64,000 nucleotides of DNA from Rhabdornis inornatus (GCA_013397075.1 VWZS01001918.1:1-64000), one strand, 5' to 3'. Shown: positions 25,006 to 37,463, numbered from the stretch's first letter. Program-made: numbers and translations. The notes: generated by a model from the letters alone, not told the origin.

Positions 25006-26289
25006 GATACTTCCTCCAGCCAGATATCTGCAACTAATTAACCAAAAAACTGCTGAAACTTTCCTACAGACCTCAGATACAGTATAGCCTAGTGGTTTTA
25101 AAATGTTGGTCAAGCTCCTTTTGACAGCAATTATTCAATTCAGCTGAAAGTGGAATTAATTGTTAAAGGTTGCGTTACCTAATCAGTGAACACAATGTGT
25201 TCCTTAAGCCATCAAACGAGTTCTTAGTACGAATGCAGACTCTGTGAACTGCTTGATATGTAACAGATCCAGACTGTAACATCTGTTTACAGTACATTCT
25301 CTGTCAAATGCTTTGCCAAATGGTGCAGTGCTCATTTTTACCTCTCTTTGCACCTTTTTATCCTGTCCTTCCCTTCTGGGAAAATCTCCTAAACACAAGG
25401 CCATAGACATGAAAGTTTTGGTTTCTGATCTCTTAAACAGAAAGGGATAATTTCACCAAATAAATTATTTGCAGTGCTTAATATGACCAGTGTAAATAGC
25501 TCCATAAGCCACAGGGGAAGGAAGTTTCTCTTTTTTCCTGCTGCTTCTGTTCTTCAGGGAGAGATTGAAGTTTAAGACATCATGAAGATTATCCAAAATT
25601 ACATTAGTCCAGTCACAATTTTAGCAAAATCCTCCTGTGTTATACAAATTAATTTGCTGTGAAAACCTGTATAAAGAGATTCTGAATAAATAGAGGACTA
25701 CTGAAATATTACTTTGCATTGTACAAATAAAATTTTTAATTAAGATTTAGGATGGGAAGCTTCTATTTCTGCTTCTGCAGTCCTTCTCTGCAGAGCATTG
25801 ATATCTCTTTTGTTTAAAGATTCACGAGTTGAGCACTATTTCATTGTAAATCACAGGATGTAAGAATTAACAACATTAATTCCAAAGGGAAATAATTTTA
25901 AGGTAATGATTTAATATTTATGTAAGACAAGAGGCTGTATGGCTGTGTGGAGAGGTAAGGTACGGGGGAAGAGAAGGAACGGAGGAATGGAAGGAAAAGC
26001 AAGAGGACAAGAATTAGGATGCTATCCTTAGATATAAGCACCCAAGGCAACACAATGGAGCGACAGACAGACATCCAAAGGCCTTACCCCTGCAGTGGCC
26101 AGCTGATCAGTGGCTTAAATAGGAGGCAAATACCATGTTCTGCTGCCAGTCAGAGACCTACAGGATTGCTCCTAATGGTGCTCTCTTCCCCAAATTGCTT
26201 GTGCAGACTCACCCCTGATGGCAAGGGCATTGTACTTCCTGTGGTTACCTTATGAAGAGAATGGTTGCAACTGTAGCAAAGAAATTGTG

Positions 26290-26322
26290 CCTACGCACAG
26301 CCTATGCACAGCCTACGCACAT
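26290..26322. repeat. 11-bp tandem repeat, three copies
   Basis: CCTACGCACAG, CCTATGCACAG and CCTACGCACAT follow one another without gaps. The middle copy differs by one transition at the CpG. Confidence 0.9.
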
Positions 26323-27210
26323 AGAATTTTCTATGACATTACTTGGTTTGTGATTCACAAGTCCAACTTATGCTGGAAATCATGAGCTTCTCTAATTCCC
26401 AGGGAAAAAATCGACACATCAAAATCCAGCAGGATACTATGATGGTCATTTTAACTGGCTTTGAAATTCAAGTTCTAACACTGGCTACTGCTCTAACATT
26501 AATGTTCAAAAGCCACTCAAGAGCAGGATGAAAAATACTGATGTGTGAGTCAAAATGGTACACACAGCTCTCAGTGCTGCTTGGTCATCCTGCCAGATAT
26601 TCACCAGCCAGAGCAAAGAGATGCCTTCATATCCTTTCTATACACAAACTTTGAAACTGCATCAGATCAGACACAACTGTGTTACTGAAGTGGATTCATG
26701 ACTCATTGTGAGCTTCTAATCAGTGGAGCTTATCAGTGATATGTGCTTCTGGAATGAGAGAAACAGGTCCACTTGAGAGAACAGCAGCCATAACATTGAG
26801 TCCAGGAAATCACCACTGATGCACTGAAACAACAAGAGAATGCAGAGGATGAAAAAGTCCAGGTCTGCAGAAATAAGTGACTGTGCCCTCTGCAGCAAAG
26901 GATATTAGGGGAGTTCTTTTGATGAACAAACTAGTAAAGCCCATCTGCAGATACTACAGTGCACTTCAGAGTCCAGGGGAAGTGAGCATGATAGTAGCAG
27001 CTGGATAAATGGAGACTGGGAGAGAAACTGTCAGAGACCAATTAAAAGCCAGTAAGAGAGAAAAGCAGAAAAAAGACACTAGCAGTACTACAGCCTTTCA
27101 AACAATGCACCACAGATCCTGCTGTTTTCTCCAGGTATTAGTATTTCTGTTTTCACAGGGAAAAGAAATCAAGAAAAACACGGAAAGGATCACATGTAAG
27201 TTATCATGTA

Positions 27211-27226
27211 GGGAACTAAAGTTCCC
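27211..27226. other. Short perfect inverted repeat
   Basis: GGGAACT, then AA, then AGTTCCC: seven-base perfect arms with a two-base centre. No known site is claimed; such arms are expected by chance in a window this long. Confidence 0.8.
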
Positions 27227-27826
27227 TCGTGGACATATCAGTTGACTTAAAATAACTGGATATCAGGTGTCCAAATTCCTTAAGATGTTTGAACATTTTA
27301 GTCACTTCATTAATCAGCTAGGAGGGGACAGGATGTACTTTCTTCCACGCTAAGAACTGTAAGAGAGCTTTCTGTGATTGACACAAATCTTAGATGTTAG
27401 ATACTGAGAAAAATTTATTTGGTTCATGGTTTATTTGATGAAAATTAGAGCTTTAGAGGAAAGAAAAGAATGTGAAGTACCACACTGTGTTTCAACATTT
27501 GTAAAATAAATTACCTTGATTTTTGAGGTGATTTTTCATTTCAATATTTCCTGAATTCAATGCATAAAAAAAGAAAATAAGTAATTTTGCACATACAGAT
27601 GTGCTAAAAAGACATGACATTTTTATGGGTTGATAGTCTCATGAGGTTTTTGAGGTCTGAAAGACAGGCAAAACATAATGTACTGTGTGGATCTTCTAGC
27701 TGTTGTCTTGCCTCCACTCACAAACACAGAATGGGACAAATATCTTAGATATTTTAATCTGAGATTTGACTGTAGAAGAAAGAAATATACATGTTTCCCA
27801 GGGAACTAAGATTTCACAGTAGAAAC

Positions 27827-27840
27827 TAGCTAATTAGCTA
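27827..27840. promoter_or_regulatory. Perfect palindrome TAGCTAATTAGCTA (possible homeodomain site)
   Basis: A 14-base perfect palindrome centred on TAATTA, followed by another TAATT. Paired TAAT cores are typical homeodomain targets, but in AT-rich DNA such words are frequent, so binding is only a suggestion. Confidence 0.25.
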
Positions 27841-30045
27841 ATTTTAAGTTGTCAACAAAGTATTAATGTGTGAGTAGCATCCTAGGGATGTTTTGCTACA
27901 TGATTTGATTTCCACTAAAATTGTCAATCACTAGCAGTGACTATAAAGATTTATATTTTATTTTGCATGCAGAAGACTTTGCTAGAGGAGATACCTTATT
28001 TATTAGAAGTATATTTGGATTAGGTCTTCTGTGATCATGCTGAACTGCATGAAATTCATTAAATACTTTAGCATGTGAGGAATTGTTAACAGCAGTCAGG
28101 AGATGCTGCATGAAAATCAAGCAAAAGGCATCAGTTGAACACTGCCGTAAATGGGAAAAAATATATTTAGGGCAACTCTTTTGTTGCAATGTGTTCCTCC
28201 TTATTTTACTTATTTTTTATTGTTTTACCAAGTACCTTTTGCTACATGGAGTGACTGTTAAAAGCTTGAAAATGTTGCAATCATCATTGTATATCCTAAG
28301 ACTGTGCCATTGAAAAGCCCCACAGCCAATTATATCTTTTGCAAAAAGTACATTTGGTATTAGATTGTTTGGTTATTTGTGCATTACAAACTCAGCCACA
28401 CTCCCAAATATGTTAAAAATCCAAACTGAGGTTGGCCGCAAATTGCCTAATTTGAGACAATTAATTCATTGAGCTTTTAGGATATGTTCACAGTTTTTCT
28501 TCTGTCTCTGTTTCAACATTTTAAGTCACTAAAGCTCCATGTTGAAAAGGTCTAATACCTGTGGTTTACAGTCATCTGTTACCCATTCATTAGAGGGGCT
28601 TCTCTGAACCACTCCTTATCCTGCCCAAAAGTGAGGTTTGAGAAACAATCCACATATAAAACAATTGCAGTCAACAAAACAATCAACCCCATTGTTCTCT
28701 GTAGGGATTTGCTCCAAAAAGTACAACTGGAATTACTTAGAAAACTGAATTACTGCAAGATGGAGTCAGAAGCATACTGGTAATACTTTGAAAAATCATC
28801 TTGTTCTGCTTGCCTTTAAAAATATCTTTCCATTAAAAACAGTAGTGAGAAAACATTAGTAAAAATTGCATATAGCAACATTTCAGAAGAAGAATGAGAG
28901 TTTATTACTTAACTTCCGTGGCCTACTGTAATCCTGCAATGTTTTACATGGGATTTTGCATGAATGCAAATCTTTCCATTTGGATACAGTGATGTGTAAC
29001 TTTACAGCTAAGGCATTTTTGCCATCTTGCTTATATCAAAATTTTATAGATAATTTATTGAGAATCTAGCTGAGTGGGGATGATGACCAGCTCTTTAAGT
29101 CACAGGTCCTAAAGCAAATTATGCAGCATTTCTCAGGTTACTCCAACATAGTAAAAAGATGACATTCCTGATGCTGTTAGTGACATTTTAAAAAATCTAG
29201 TCCATGTCAGCCCGTCAGAACCTGGCTTCACACATGATCACAGTGAGCATGAAGACACAGTGTACTTTCTTGGCCATTTTTTGAAGGAGACAGCTGTGTC
29301 TACAACTCCATTTCAGAGAGTCTGTATGAGCTGCTGTTATCCACAAGATAAAAAAAGGGGCAAAACTTTCATTATCTTTCAAGGCACCAGAATGGTTTAC
29401 ACATAGTAGCCAGTAACAATTAGAGAGTCATGACAGGTCAGTATTTATCACATAGCAATATCTGAGAGGTTTTTTTCCTTGCTAGTCTGATTCTAGCAAG
29501 CCAGAAAGATAACAGTTATCACAAAATCAGATTAGCAAAGTCATTTAGATTACAGTTTTCAAACTTGAGAGACCAAACTCAAGCACTAAATGCATATTTA
29601 GCAACCAAATGAGCCACAGGGTGCTTTTAAGCCTGTATCAGTGAGAGATACCAGTCAAAGCTAGTGATTTAGCTGCCTAAAGAGATGGGAATTGCTAGCT
29701 AGCCCAACAACATATAGTATGGCTGTTTGGAAAACTAAATACTGGGGAATTAGTGCTTGTTTTAAAGAGGTGATGATGCAAAAATACCCCTCTATACTGA
29801 TGCTCATATCAGTTATCAGCTCTCGTGATCTGAAAGCAAAGGATTGTCTGGAGTATATTTTAGTTATGTGACTGAAGCATGGCAGGTAAAGCAATTATAA
29901 AATTTTGAGAGTCAGCAAGTGAAAATACCCACTTTGTTTTTGAGCATATGACAAAAGCAACTTGCTATTATCGAATCTGCCTTTAAAAAAAGTTAAATTT
30001 CTTTTTATTCAGAATTTATTTAATTAACACTGGTGTCTATGGCAT

Positions 30046-30110
30046 ACATGAAATAATTAATTTAATCTGTAATTCAATTGTGAATTTCACTATATGAAAT
30101 TGTTTCATGT
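30046..30110. other. Nested AT-rich inverted repeats (possible cruciform)
   Basis: Outer arms at 30046-30058 and 30098-30110 match in 12 of 13 positions (ACATGAAATAATT type). Inside are two further inverted repeats: AATTCA-ATTG-TGAATT (30071-30086) and AATTTCA-CTATA-TGAAATT (30083-30101). They overlap, so only some stems can form together. There is no evidence of a gene or a known transposon terminus. Confidence 0.6.
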
Positions 30111-31959
30111 GACAACAATCTGTGCTGGAACGACAGAAGTGTATCCCAGAGGGGGGTCCTTATTCTCTTATTTAGAGACTCTTATGTGCAGGAAAGCTAT
30201 GATGCATAAGAAAATTAAAAGTGCATATGGATTTGCAACATGATGAGTGGAACTGATAAATCTACAAGGATGACTCTCTTTATTTCAAAGACTTTTTTCC
30301 TTCACTTTTGCTTGTAAAGCTTCATAAGAAAAGAAAATAAATAGTCACATGTTCCTTTCAGTACTGTTAATTTCATAAGAGAATTTTATGATTGCAACTA
30401 CACATTAAATTAGAAACATGAAAATATGTTCTATTATTTTTTAGTGGTAGAGTCTAGAAATTTTACCTGTGTGATTAGCATCTTCTCACAGTAAATTAAG
30501 ACTGTAACTCTGATATTGCATTTCCTTTCCCCCAGTAAAGTTCAAACTAAAAGAGATTGTGCATTTAAAGTAGTCTCCTCATTCAGAGTCTTTCAATATA
30601 AAATCTTGATCAAACAGCCTTAGATAAAATGTCAGTTTTCTAATATACAAAATTTCAAACTCAGTGTGCCATAACACCTGAGAATGGAAGACCTCAATAT
30701 TCTATAGTCAATAACAAATATCAATGACAAAAATCAACGAGGTATGGAAATACCTAGCTCTAAATCAAATAGGAATAACATTTTAAGTCACAGATGTCTA
30801 TAATGCAATATATAACATTAAACATATATTATATATATATAAAATAATACTGATAAAATTTAAGTAGGTCTGATTTAGAAATATGACCAGTGAAGATCTC
30901 CACAAAACATTTGTTTGAATAAAAGTGTACAATTAGCCACCTACTGAATAAAAAAATCCAGGCCTACAAAAGACATAGTGCATAGATACAAACAAATGAG
31001 GCTGATAAAAATAGTAAAATTATATAATTTCTATTATTTGGAATCAGTTAGCTAAACAGAAGGAGCAACAATGCAGGAAGTAATTTTCTGTTCCTTAAAT
31101 GATTATTACATGGGACATCAAGTACCAGAAAAGAGGAAGACTTCTTCAACTCTGGAATTAGTTCAGAAAATGATGTACTCATATTGTGCAGCTAACAATA
31201 CAGACCTCAGCACAATTAAACTGACATCCAGAGTAGAATGATACAGAAAAGAATTACTAACATGGCACAAGCTGCACAAAAGAGAGTTTAGAAAAGAAAA
31301 GGAGGATAATACAACAATTATATAAATACATATGCTAGTAAATATATGTAAAACTAGATATATATTTACAAATATGCATATATTTACATATCCATAAAAT
31401 TACACATAGACACATTGGTATGCAAGAATATGGATTGGTAAGCAAGAAATGGATTTTAGCTTAATGTGAAATATGATAGCTTTCATTTGCAAAAAGTAAG
31501 ACCAGCTGGAAAGGAGAAAGGCCCATTAGGAACTAGAGGATAAAATAGTATATATTTTAAACTCTTGGGCAGAAAGACATCATCAGGAATATTTGTGAAT
31601 TCCTTGCTTTATCATGGAGCAGAAGAAATGTTTAAGGCAAATACTGAATTTATAAGCCAGCAAATTATACCTTTTGAGCTAAAGAACGTTGGAACAAATA
31701 GTTTCAAAGGTAAAGTATCCCAAACCAGATCTATTCTAACACTATAAACTGACAGCACAAACTCCACCTACAGCAGAAATATTTTGAAGACCATTGATTT
31801 CTGATCTTCTAATGGGTTTCAGAGAGAAATTGAGAGAACACTGCAATGCCCAAGGTAGTACAGGGGAAGGAGGTCAGCTATGGGACTGAAAAGAGTCATT
31901 TGATTAACCCAGAAGGTGAAGGTATACAGAAGGAATAGGTCAGAGAATAACACTGGCTT

Positions 31960-32554
31960 TAAATAAAATTAAGATTTGGTTCTGAAATGTCTTGGGATTT
32001 ATTTAAGGAATCCAAAATATCCCTTTTAGGGTAGTTGAATTCATTTTTGAGAAATTGCAAGGCCATATGTGGTACGGAAAATAGAAAAAAGAGGCATGAT
32101 ACGTAACTTAAAAATAGGGGGGAGGAGAAATGTTGAGAGTTATGGACTGTTCAATTTAAAAAACCCAATTCTGGAATAAAAAATGAAACTGTTTACCTGC
32201 AAGAAACCAAGGAGATGAGTAGCACTCAGCACAGGTTATTTAACTAAGAATTGGGTCAAGCACATGCAATTTTATTCTATGACAAAGAAGCATAATATCG
32301 ACAGAGTAGAAGAAAAAACATATATATCTTAACTTTAGACTTTGTCTTCTTATAAGCAAATAGTGAGATATAGTATCACAGTTAAGATTTCACTGTCTTT
32401 TATTAAGTATACTTTAGAATAGTATAAAACCAATATCAAAATCTTTGATAAGTAGTATTTTTTACAGGGAAGCACTGACTATGATTCTGCATATAAGTGT
32501 CAAGATTTGTCACTAGTTTGTGTGTTTGTTTGGTTGGTTGGTTGGTTTTTTTTG

Positions 32555-32585
<31 letters not shown>

Positions 32586-33470
32586 GTTAATGACCTGAAT
32601 AATGGAAAGGGAGTAGTAATTAAATCTGTAGGTGATGCTGAAATGGAAAGCACCACATTATACTGATGGATGGGATTTCATTTCAAAAGGATCATGACAG
32701 ATTGAAAGCACGGTGTGAAGAAAACCAAAATGCAGTTCAAGAGGCACAAGTGAAACAGTGCAGATAGACAGGCCTAATCAGCCAAACAAATTCAGGATCT
32801 AGAAAAACTGGTTGAGCAACCGGCCAATAGACAGGGATTTAAAGGTATTAGTGGATCACAAGTGGAACACAAGTCAATAATGCCATGCTGTTGAGAAAAA
32901 GATAAGCACTATCCTGGGAAGATTAAAAGGAGCAAAGCGAACAAACATACGGTACAGCTTTCTGCTCTGCTTAGTATTTGTAAGAGTTCAGGAGGAGCCC
33001 TGTGTGGGACACTTTGACAGAAGTGTGGGAGACCCTGCAGGAGAAAAACGAGAACAGTCAGAGATCTGAAAAGCAGATCTTGTGCAGACAGGCTGAGAAT
33101 TCTACTCTTTAATGTGTGTCATGCACAGAAAAGAACAGGGAGAGTGTTTGACTCACGCTGGCCTTAAAAGACAGCTGGAAGAGAAACAGAATTATCTTTT
33201 CTTTATGGTCACAGTAAACAGGAATAAAAAGACTCTATTTACCAAGCATTTTTAGTTAGATATCAAGCCTCAGGATTATCAGATGTTGAAATAAGTTGCC
33301 AAGGCATGTGTGGGATCTTCATCACTATTCTCCATGATTACTTCATTAATTGCTCCAACAAAGGTCTGTTGGGAATGGTATGCTTAAGCTTATTGGGGGA
33401 GGGGGGACAAAGGACTAGAAGAATCCTTTGAAAATCCAGGGTCCAAAGTCTCAGTGATCCTTGCATGATG
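31960..33470 (+). mobile_element. Old CR1-clade LINE, reverse transcriptase to 3' UTR
   Basis: A long but eroded plus-strand copy. Landmarks in order: GGACTGTTCAATTT (NYRPVS-like region, about 32140), CAGCACAGGTTATTTAACTA then GGTCAAGCACATGCAATTTT (QHGF to CLTNL-like region, 32220-32280), CTTAACTTTAGACTTTGTC (equivalent to LDFSKAFD, about 32328-32346), TTAATGACCTGAATAATGG (NDLDNG-like, 32587-32605), AAATCTGTAGGTGATGCTG (the FADD box, now VGDA, so the first catalytic aspartate is lost, 32622-32640), GCACTATCCTGGGAAG and ACTTTGACAGAAGTGTGG. The end near 33470 is fuzzy. It is much more diverged than the copy at 14.4-15.0 kb, so it is probably an ancient insertion shared with other sauropsids. 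Confidence 0.8.
32524..32587. repeat. (GGTT)n and (TTTTG)n expansion inside the old CR1
   Basis: Four GGTT units are followed by five to six TTTTG units. They sit between the LDFSKAFD-like and NDLDNG-like parts of the CR1 and so split its reverse transcriptase region. Confidence 0.9.
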
Positions 33471-34312
33471 TGACCTTTTCAAAAATGTAATGCAAAGTAT
33501 TTGGCATGAGAGCAGAACAAAGACAGTGATGGAGTGGTGGGATAGCAAAGCTTCCTTCACTGACTAATATTCCCTCACACTGATAAATATGTTTCTTAAA
33601 CATCAACTTAGAAGAAGAAAAGTTTTTAGAAACCATCCTTTCATTCACCGTTGTTTGCACTGAATCCTTGCTGCTATTTCAGTTGCATTTTTGCTGAAGG
33701 TAAAACCGATAATAATGATCTACTTACATGGCCTGTTGTCTGCATATCTGTCATATTAAAGTCCATGCTGTTTGTTTATCAAGCAGTCATCTATAATTCT
33801 CTATTAATTTAATTATACTAAAAGATCTTAAAAGCCTTGGGCTAAGTAACATGTCAATTACAAATGAGTTTAACTTGGAATAAATATAAACTTAATACTT
33901 GTAATTTATTGCTTTAAATATAAACAAAGCCCTTACTATGACACAATCTATTATTAATTGCCCCAGTGCCCTAAGTCCAATTAAGCAAATTCACTTACAT
34001 TTTCTTCAGAGGAAGTCGATGTTCATTTCTCATAGGAAGTGCAAGGAGCCTACCTTTCCACTTCTTTTAAACCCCTTAATGCAACAAAGCACTTCTGTGT
34101 TTTATGAAGTGTATCATGTCAGGGGTGAGGGGAATGCTGGTGCCATGGGGGGGTAGAGCCACGTGTGAGGGCTCGTATTTACTCAAATATCTGGTCATAC
34201 ACTTTTTTTTCTTTAGATACAAGATTGCATGTTTTCTAGTTGAAGATTCTACATTGTCTTTCTCTAGCACCCTTTCAGTAACAAGGACAAGCTGTTCGGA
34301 GTTACACTATGA

Positions 34313-34337
34313 ATGTGTGTATATGTGTGTATGTGTA
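34313..34337. repeat. (TG)n microsatellite, interrupted
   Basis: Mostly TG dinucleotides with TA interruptions. Confidence 0.85.
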
Positions 34338-34390
34338 CAAACTTTTTTTGGATTAGTTATACTTGCATGTATTAAAGTAGCTAAACTAAT

Positions 34391-34413
34391 TTTTCTTTTT
34401 TTTTTTTTTTTTT
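34391..34413. repeat. Poly(T) tract
   Basis: Four T, one C, then eighteen T. Confidence 0.9.
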
Positions 34414-34828
34414 ATGTGTGTGAAAACGTGTACATATAAAAATGTCAGCCGCTGTGCTGAGACCTGGTACTTCATGCCTGGGGTAAAATTTTATTGCCTA
34501 GTTATAAAAGAGAGGGTTTATAGTGGAAACCCTGACACAACATTAACTATGGTTATGCTATCAAAGGAGTGCAGCATTTAAGAATTTAGGAAGTATTCCG
34601 TTTGCATGTGTACAGGCAGCCATGTGTCTGCCTGTGTCTAAAACTTCATGTTGACTAGCATATCCATTTACATATATTTTTAAACACTTTGAAAAGGAAA
34701 ATCACAAACTGGTTCTGTTACTTCTGACAGAAGTATCTTCATATGCATAGCTGTCCTGTTTGCTGTCTATAAACAATAAAATCATTTAGAAAACTAGAAA
34801 AAAATCACTACTAGAGTGTGTATAGCTT

Positions 34829-34851
34829 AAAAGCGGACCGGCGATGCTTTT
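34829..34851. other. CpG-rich word inside a small inverted repeat
   Basis: AAAAGC and GCTTTT flank an 11-base core, GGACCGGCGAT. Three CpGs lie within 14 bases (34834-34842 area) in otherwise CpG-poor, AT-rich DNA. What it does, if anything, cannot be told from the sequence. Confidence 0.5.
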
Positions 34852-35811
34852 CCCCCCTTTTTTTTCAAGCTAGGGAACCGAGTAATGCATAGTGAGTTGC
34901 AAGAAGACACACATAAATAAGTTGCAGATTTGGGTCCAGAGTATAAATCTTCTGAGTTCCAATCCTATATTTCAAATACCTGGCCTCTTTAGTGATATTA
35001 ATGAAAAACTGAAATCCCTGTGGTGTTTGCCTGTTTAGTTGCCTCAAATGGAATGGGTCTGACAATCATTCTTGAATCCATCACTCATAAAATTATGAGA
35101 AAAATAAGGGTTGAATCTATAAACCTGCACAGGGTTTCAAAATTTCTGGTGGGACTTGCAGGTAGTTCACTGACTCTTCTGAAAATGAAAGGTTGTGTGG
35201 CAGGGGTAGACACTATCACTAGGTTTGCCTGTAGCAAGAAAACAATAAAATATGGAAAAAATATTTAGGCTAGGCACTATTTCAAAGGACCTCAAGGAAG
35301 CTTGTGCTTTAACATTATTCACTCTTGAAGTAAAACAGTTACTTTCAAGAAAATAACTTCTGTTTTTATCTATTGTGTGAAAATGATACCAAGAAAAAGT
35401 CAAAACCAATTCCCATCACATTTCCAAAAATCTTGTTTCAGATCTCATGATTTTGGAGGCTAAGAGGATAGTAGAAGTGCAAATATAAGAAATTACTACT
35501 TTTTCAATCTTACAGTATGTGACATGCCAACATACCAATCCACCACAGGCAATGTGTTTAAATAGACAAGGGTAGCTTTCTCTAAGTTATTAAAATTAAC
35601 ATGAATGTTAAAGTGTTGATAACACAGCACTTGATGGTAATGTTATAAATTGAGATTTTTCTCCCTGGGGATGGTCTCTTAGTGAACAAAGGGAAAGAGA
35701 TACACTAGTCCCAGGGATGTTACATAGTTATATCCATACCCTTTAGGTACCTGTGCTTGAAATGTTGTCCTCACATTATTTCAAATATCTTTGAAGCAAT
35801 GTAGAATCATA

Positions 35812-36250
35812 GACTCATTGAATACTTTAAATTAAGAGGAACAACTTGAGGTCATATAGTTCAAGCACTGCTTGGGTGTAATTTGGTAAAGGTTGCTCAG
35901 GGTCTTAACCTGTCATGTCTTGAAGACCCACAAGGAGGGAGACGCCACAACCTCTCTGATCAGAATGCTCCAGTATTTGAATTCCCCAACAATAAATAAT
36001 TTTCTGTATATCTAACCAGAATTTCCCATGTTCTAACTTGTATCTGTGGCCTCTGGACTGTCATGGCGCACATCTGAGAACTTTCTGGCTCTTTCATCAG
36101 CATGCACTGATCAATTCCATTGCAAACTGCAGTAGTCTCCCTTCAGCTTTCTCTTCTCCAGATTGAATAAACCTGGTTTTCTCAGCCCCTCCTAAAATGT
36201 CACATGCTCCATCTGCAAACCATTTTGGTTCCTCCACTAGGCTGGCTCAA
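35812..36250 (-). mobile_element. Old CR1 LINE, 3' part, minus strand
   Basis: Antisense landmarks are in the right order: TAGAATCATAGACTCATTGA (terminus), AGGTCATATAGTTCAAGCA, TTGAAGACCCACAAGGAGGG then AGACGCCACAACCTCTCTGA, TCTCCCTTCAGCTTTCTCTT, CTCCAGATTGAATAAACCTG, then CTCAGCCCCTCCTAAAATGT and ATGCTCCATCTGCAAACC. It covers the CR1 3' UTR and ORF2 tail with many substitutions. Weak similarity may run on to about 36390. It is inactive. Confidence 0.85.
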
Positions 36251-36740
36251 ATAAGTTAGTATTATTATTGTACTTGTCAGCTTTCTTACAGTGCCCATTA
36301 ACTTTATTCCAGTTCTTATTAACTTTGCTTGACTGCCATGAGCTGTAAAAGATGGCACAGTATTCTCACAATAACATTGGCCACCTCTTTCAGCACTTGC
36401 ACACATCCCATCTGATCCCATGGACCTCTGTGACTGAAAGATCAGATATTGTCTAATAATTTCCATTTGTACACCTATGCTTTTCAACTCCTTCAGAAAT
36501 GTCTTAATGCTCCATTTTTAGTAGTAACATAAACATAGATTATATTTAGACTAGTTTAATGTCTCCTTCACACATACAAAGCACTGTGAAGGCCTTTAGT
36601 GCAGAAGAGAATAAAACTCTCAGACTGTAATTAGAGGAGCATTTCTTTCCATGGCAGGCTGGCTAAGCTGTCCTTACTCCTCACCACTCCTTCCTGAATC
36701 CAGACAAGACCCTCCATTGTGCTGGTACAACTGTTGGAGA
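36251..36740. other. Non-coding DNA, possibly the worn 5' end of the CR1
   Basis: Phrases such as GGCACAGTATTCTCACA (36354-36370) may continue the CR1 match, but I cannot align them with confidence. Nothing else is recognised. Confidence 0.35.
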
Positions 36741-36821
36741 AACTGTTTGGTGAAATGGGTTTTAGAGCTTAAAACTAACCAGGCTGCTTGGTGAAATGGA
36801 TTGTAGGGGTTAAAACCAGCC
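36741..36821. repeat. Imperfect tandem duplication, about 40 bp
   Basis: Two adjacent units share TTGGTGAAATGGRTT at the start and TTAAAACYARCC at the end (about 36741-36780 and 36782-36821). Confidence 0.75.
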
Positions 36822-37463
36822 TTTTATCCCTGCAGGATAAAATCCAGCTCCCTTATCTTCTTGGTTCCCCACAGAACAGTCCCATGCCAGAAATAAAGAC
36901 AGCATTAAACATTTAGTTGCAGTATTGAAGAGGAAACAACAAGGCTGATAAATGCTTTGTTTTGCTGCAAACAAAAAGAAACAGGAACTGACTGATATGA
37001 CAGGAAGAAAAACCCAAACTAACAAAAAGGAATCATACCATCCCATTTCTTACCTTTATTTTAGCATCTTACCACTTCAGCAAACCTAGAAATCTCAGCA
37101 TAATGATGCCATTTCAAGCAGCAGGATCAATTGGTTTTGTTATGGTGATATATATGCATGTATATGCCCAATAAAATCTGATTCCACCTACATTACAATT
37201 TATGAAACTCTTACGATAAATAGAAAGTACAATTTTTATTACTCCATTCAAGCTATGATGCCTTAATGAAATAGCAGGCACAAAGAAATGTGCTAAGCAT
37301 AGTCCCTTCTGGTAAATGTGAGGTGCTGTTGAGCTGAGCTGGTCTCACAACTGAGATGGACTTTAAGAGGAGCAGAGGTAAGACGCAGAGCAGATTGAGC
37401 AATAAAATATTCACAGAATATATGCCACAACCACAAATAATTGAATTAAGCAATAACAAGGCA
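36822..37463. other. Non-coding DNA, nothing identified
   Basis: No gene or repeat recognised between the 40-bp duplication and the inverted repeat at 37464. Confidence 0.5.

Larger units (their letters stand above)
25006..31959. other. Non-coding DNA, nothing coding identified
   Basis: Seven kilobases with no exon I can support. It contains the 11-bp repeat at 26290-26322, a purine-rich GGAA-bearing tract at about 25966-26010, palindromes at 27211-27226 and 27827-27840, the nested inverted repeats at 30046-30110, and A/T-rich runs at 30818-30845 and 31315-31400. The last kilobase might hold more of the CR1 that starts below, but I could not see it. Confidence 0.5.
33471..35811. other. Non-coding DNA with simple repeats
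   Basis: No gene supported. It holds a (TG)n tract, a poly(T) run and an isolated CpG-rich word at 34829-34851. A 111-codon open frame at 34104-34439 runs through the poly(T) and TG repeats, which explains its length. Confidence 0.5.

Noticed and set aside
33400..33420. G-rich run (possible G-quadruplex)
   Set aside because: Only two adjacent G runs are present, so a four-tract quadruplex cannot form.
34104..34439. 111-codon open frame
   Set aside because: It crosses a poly(T) run and TG repeats, which give Phe and Val/Cys runs; there is no sign of selection for a protein.
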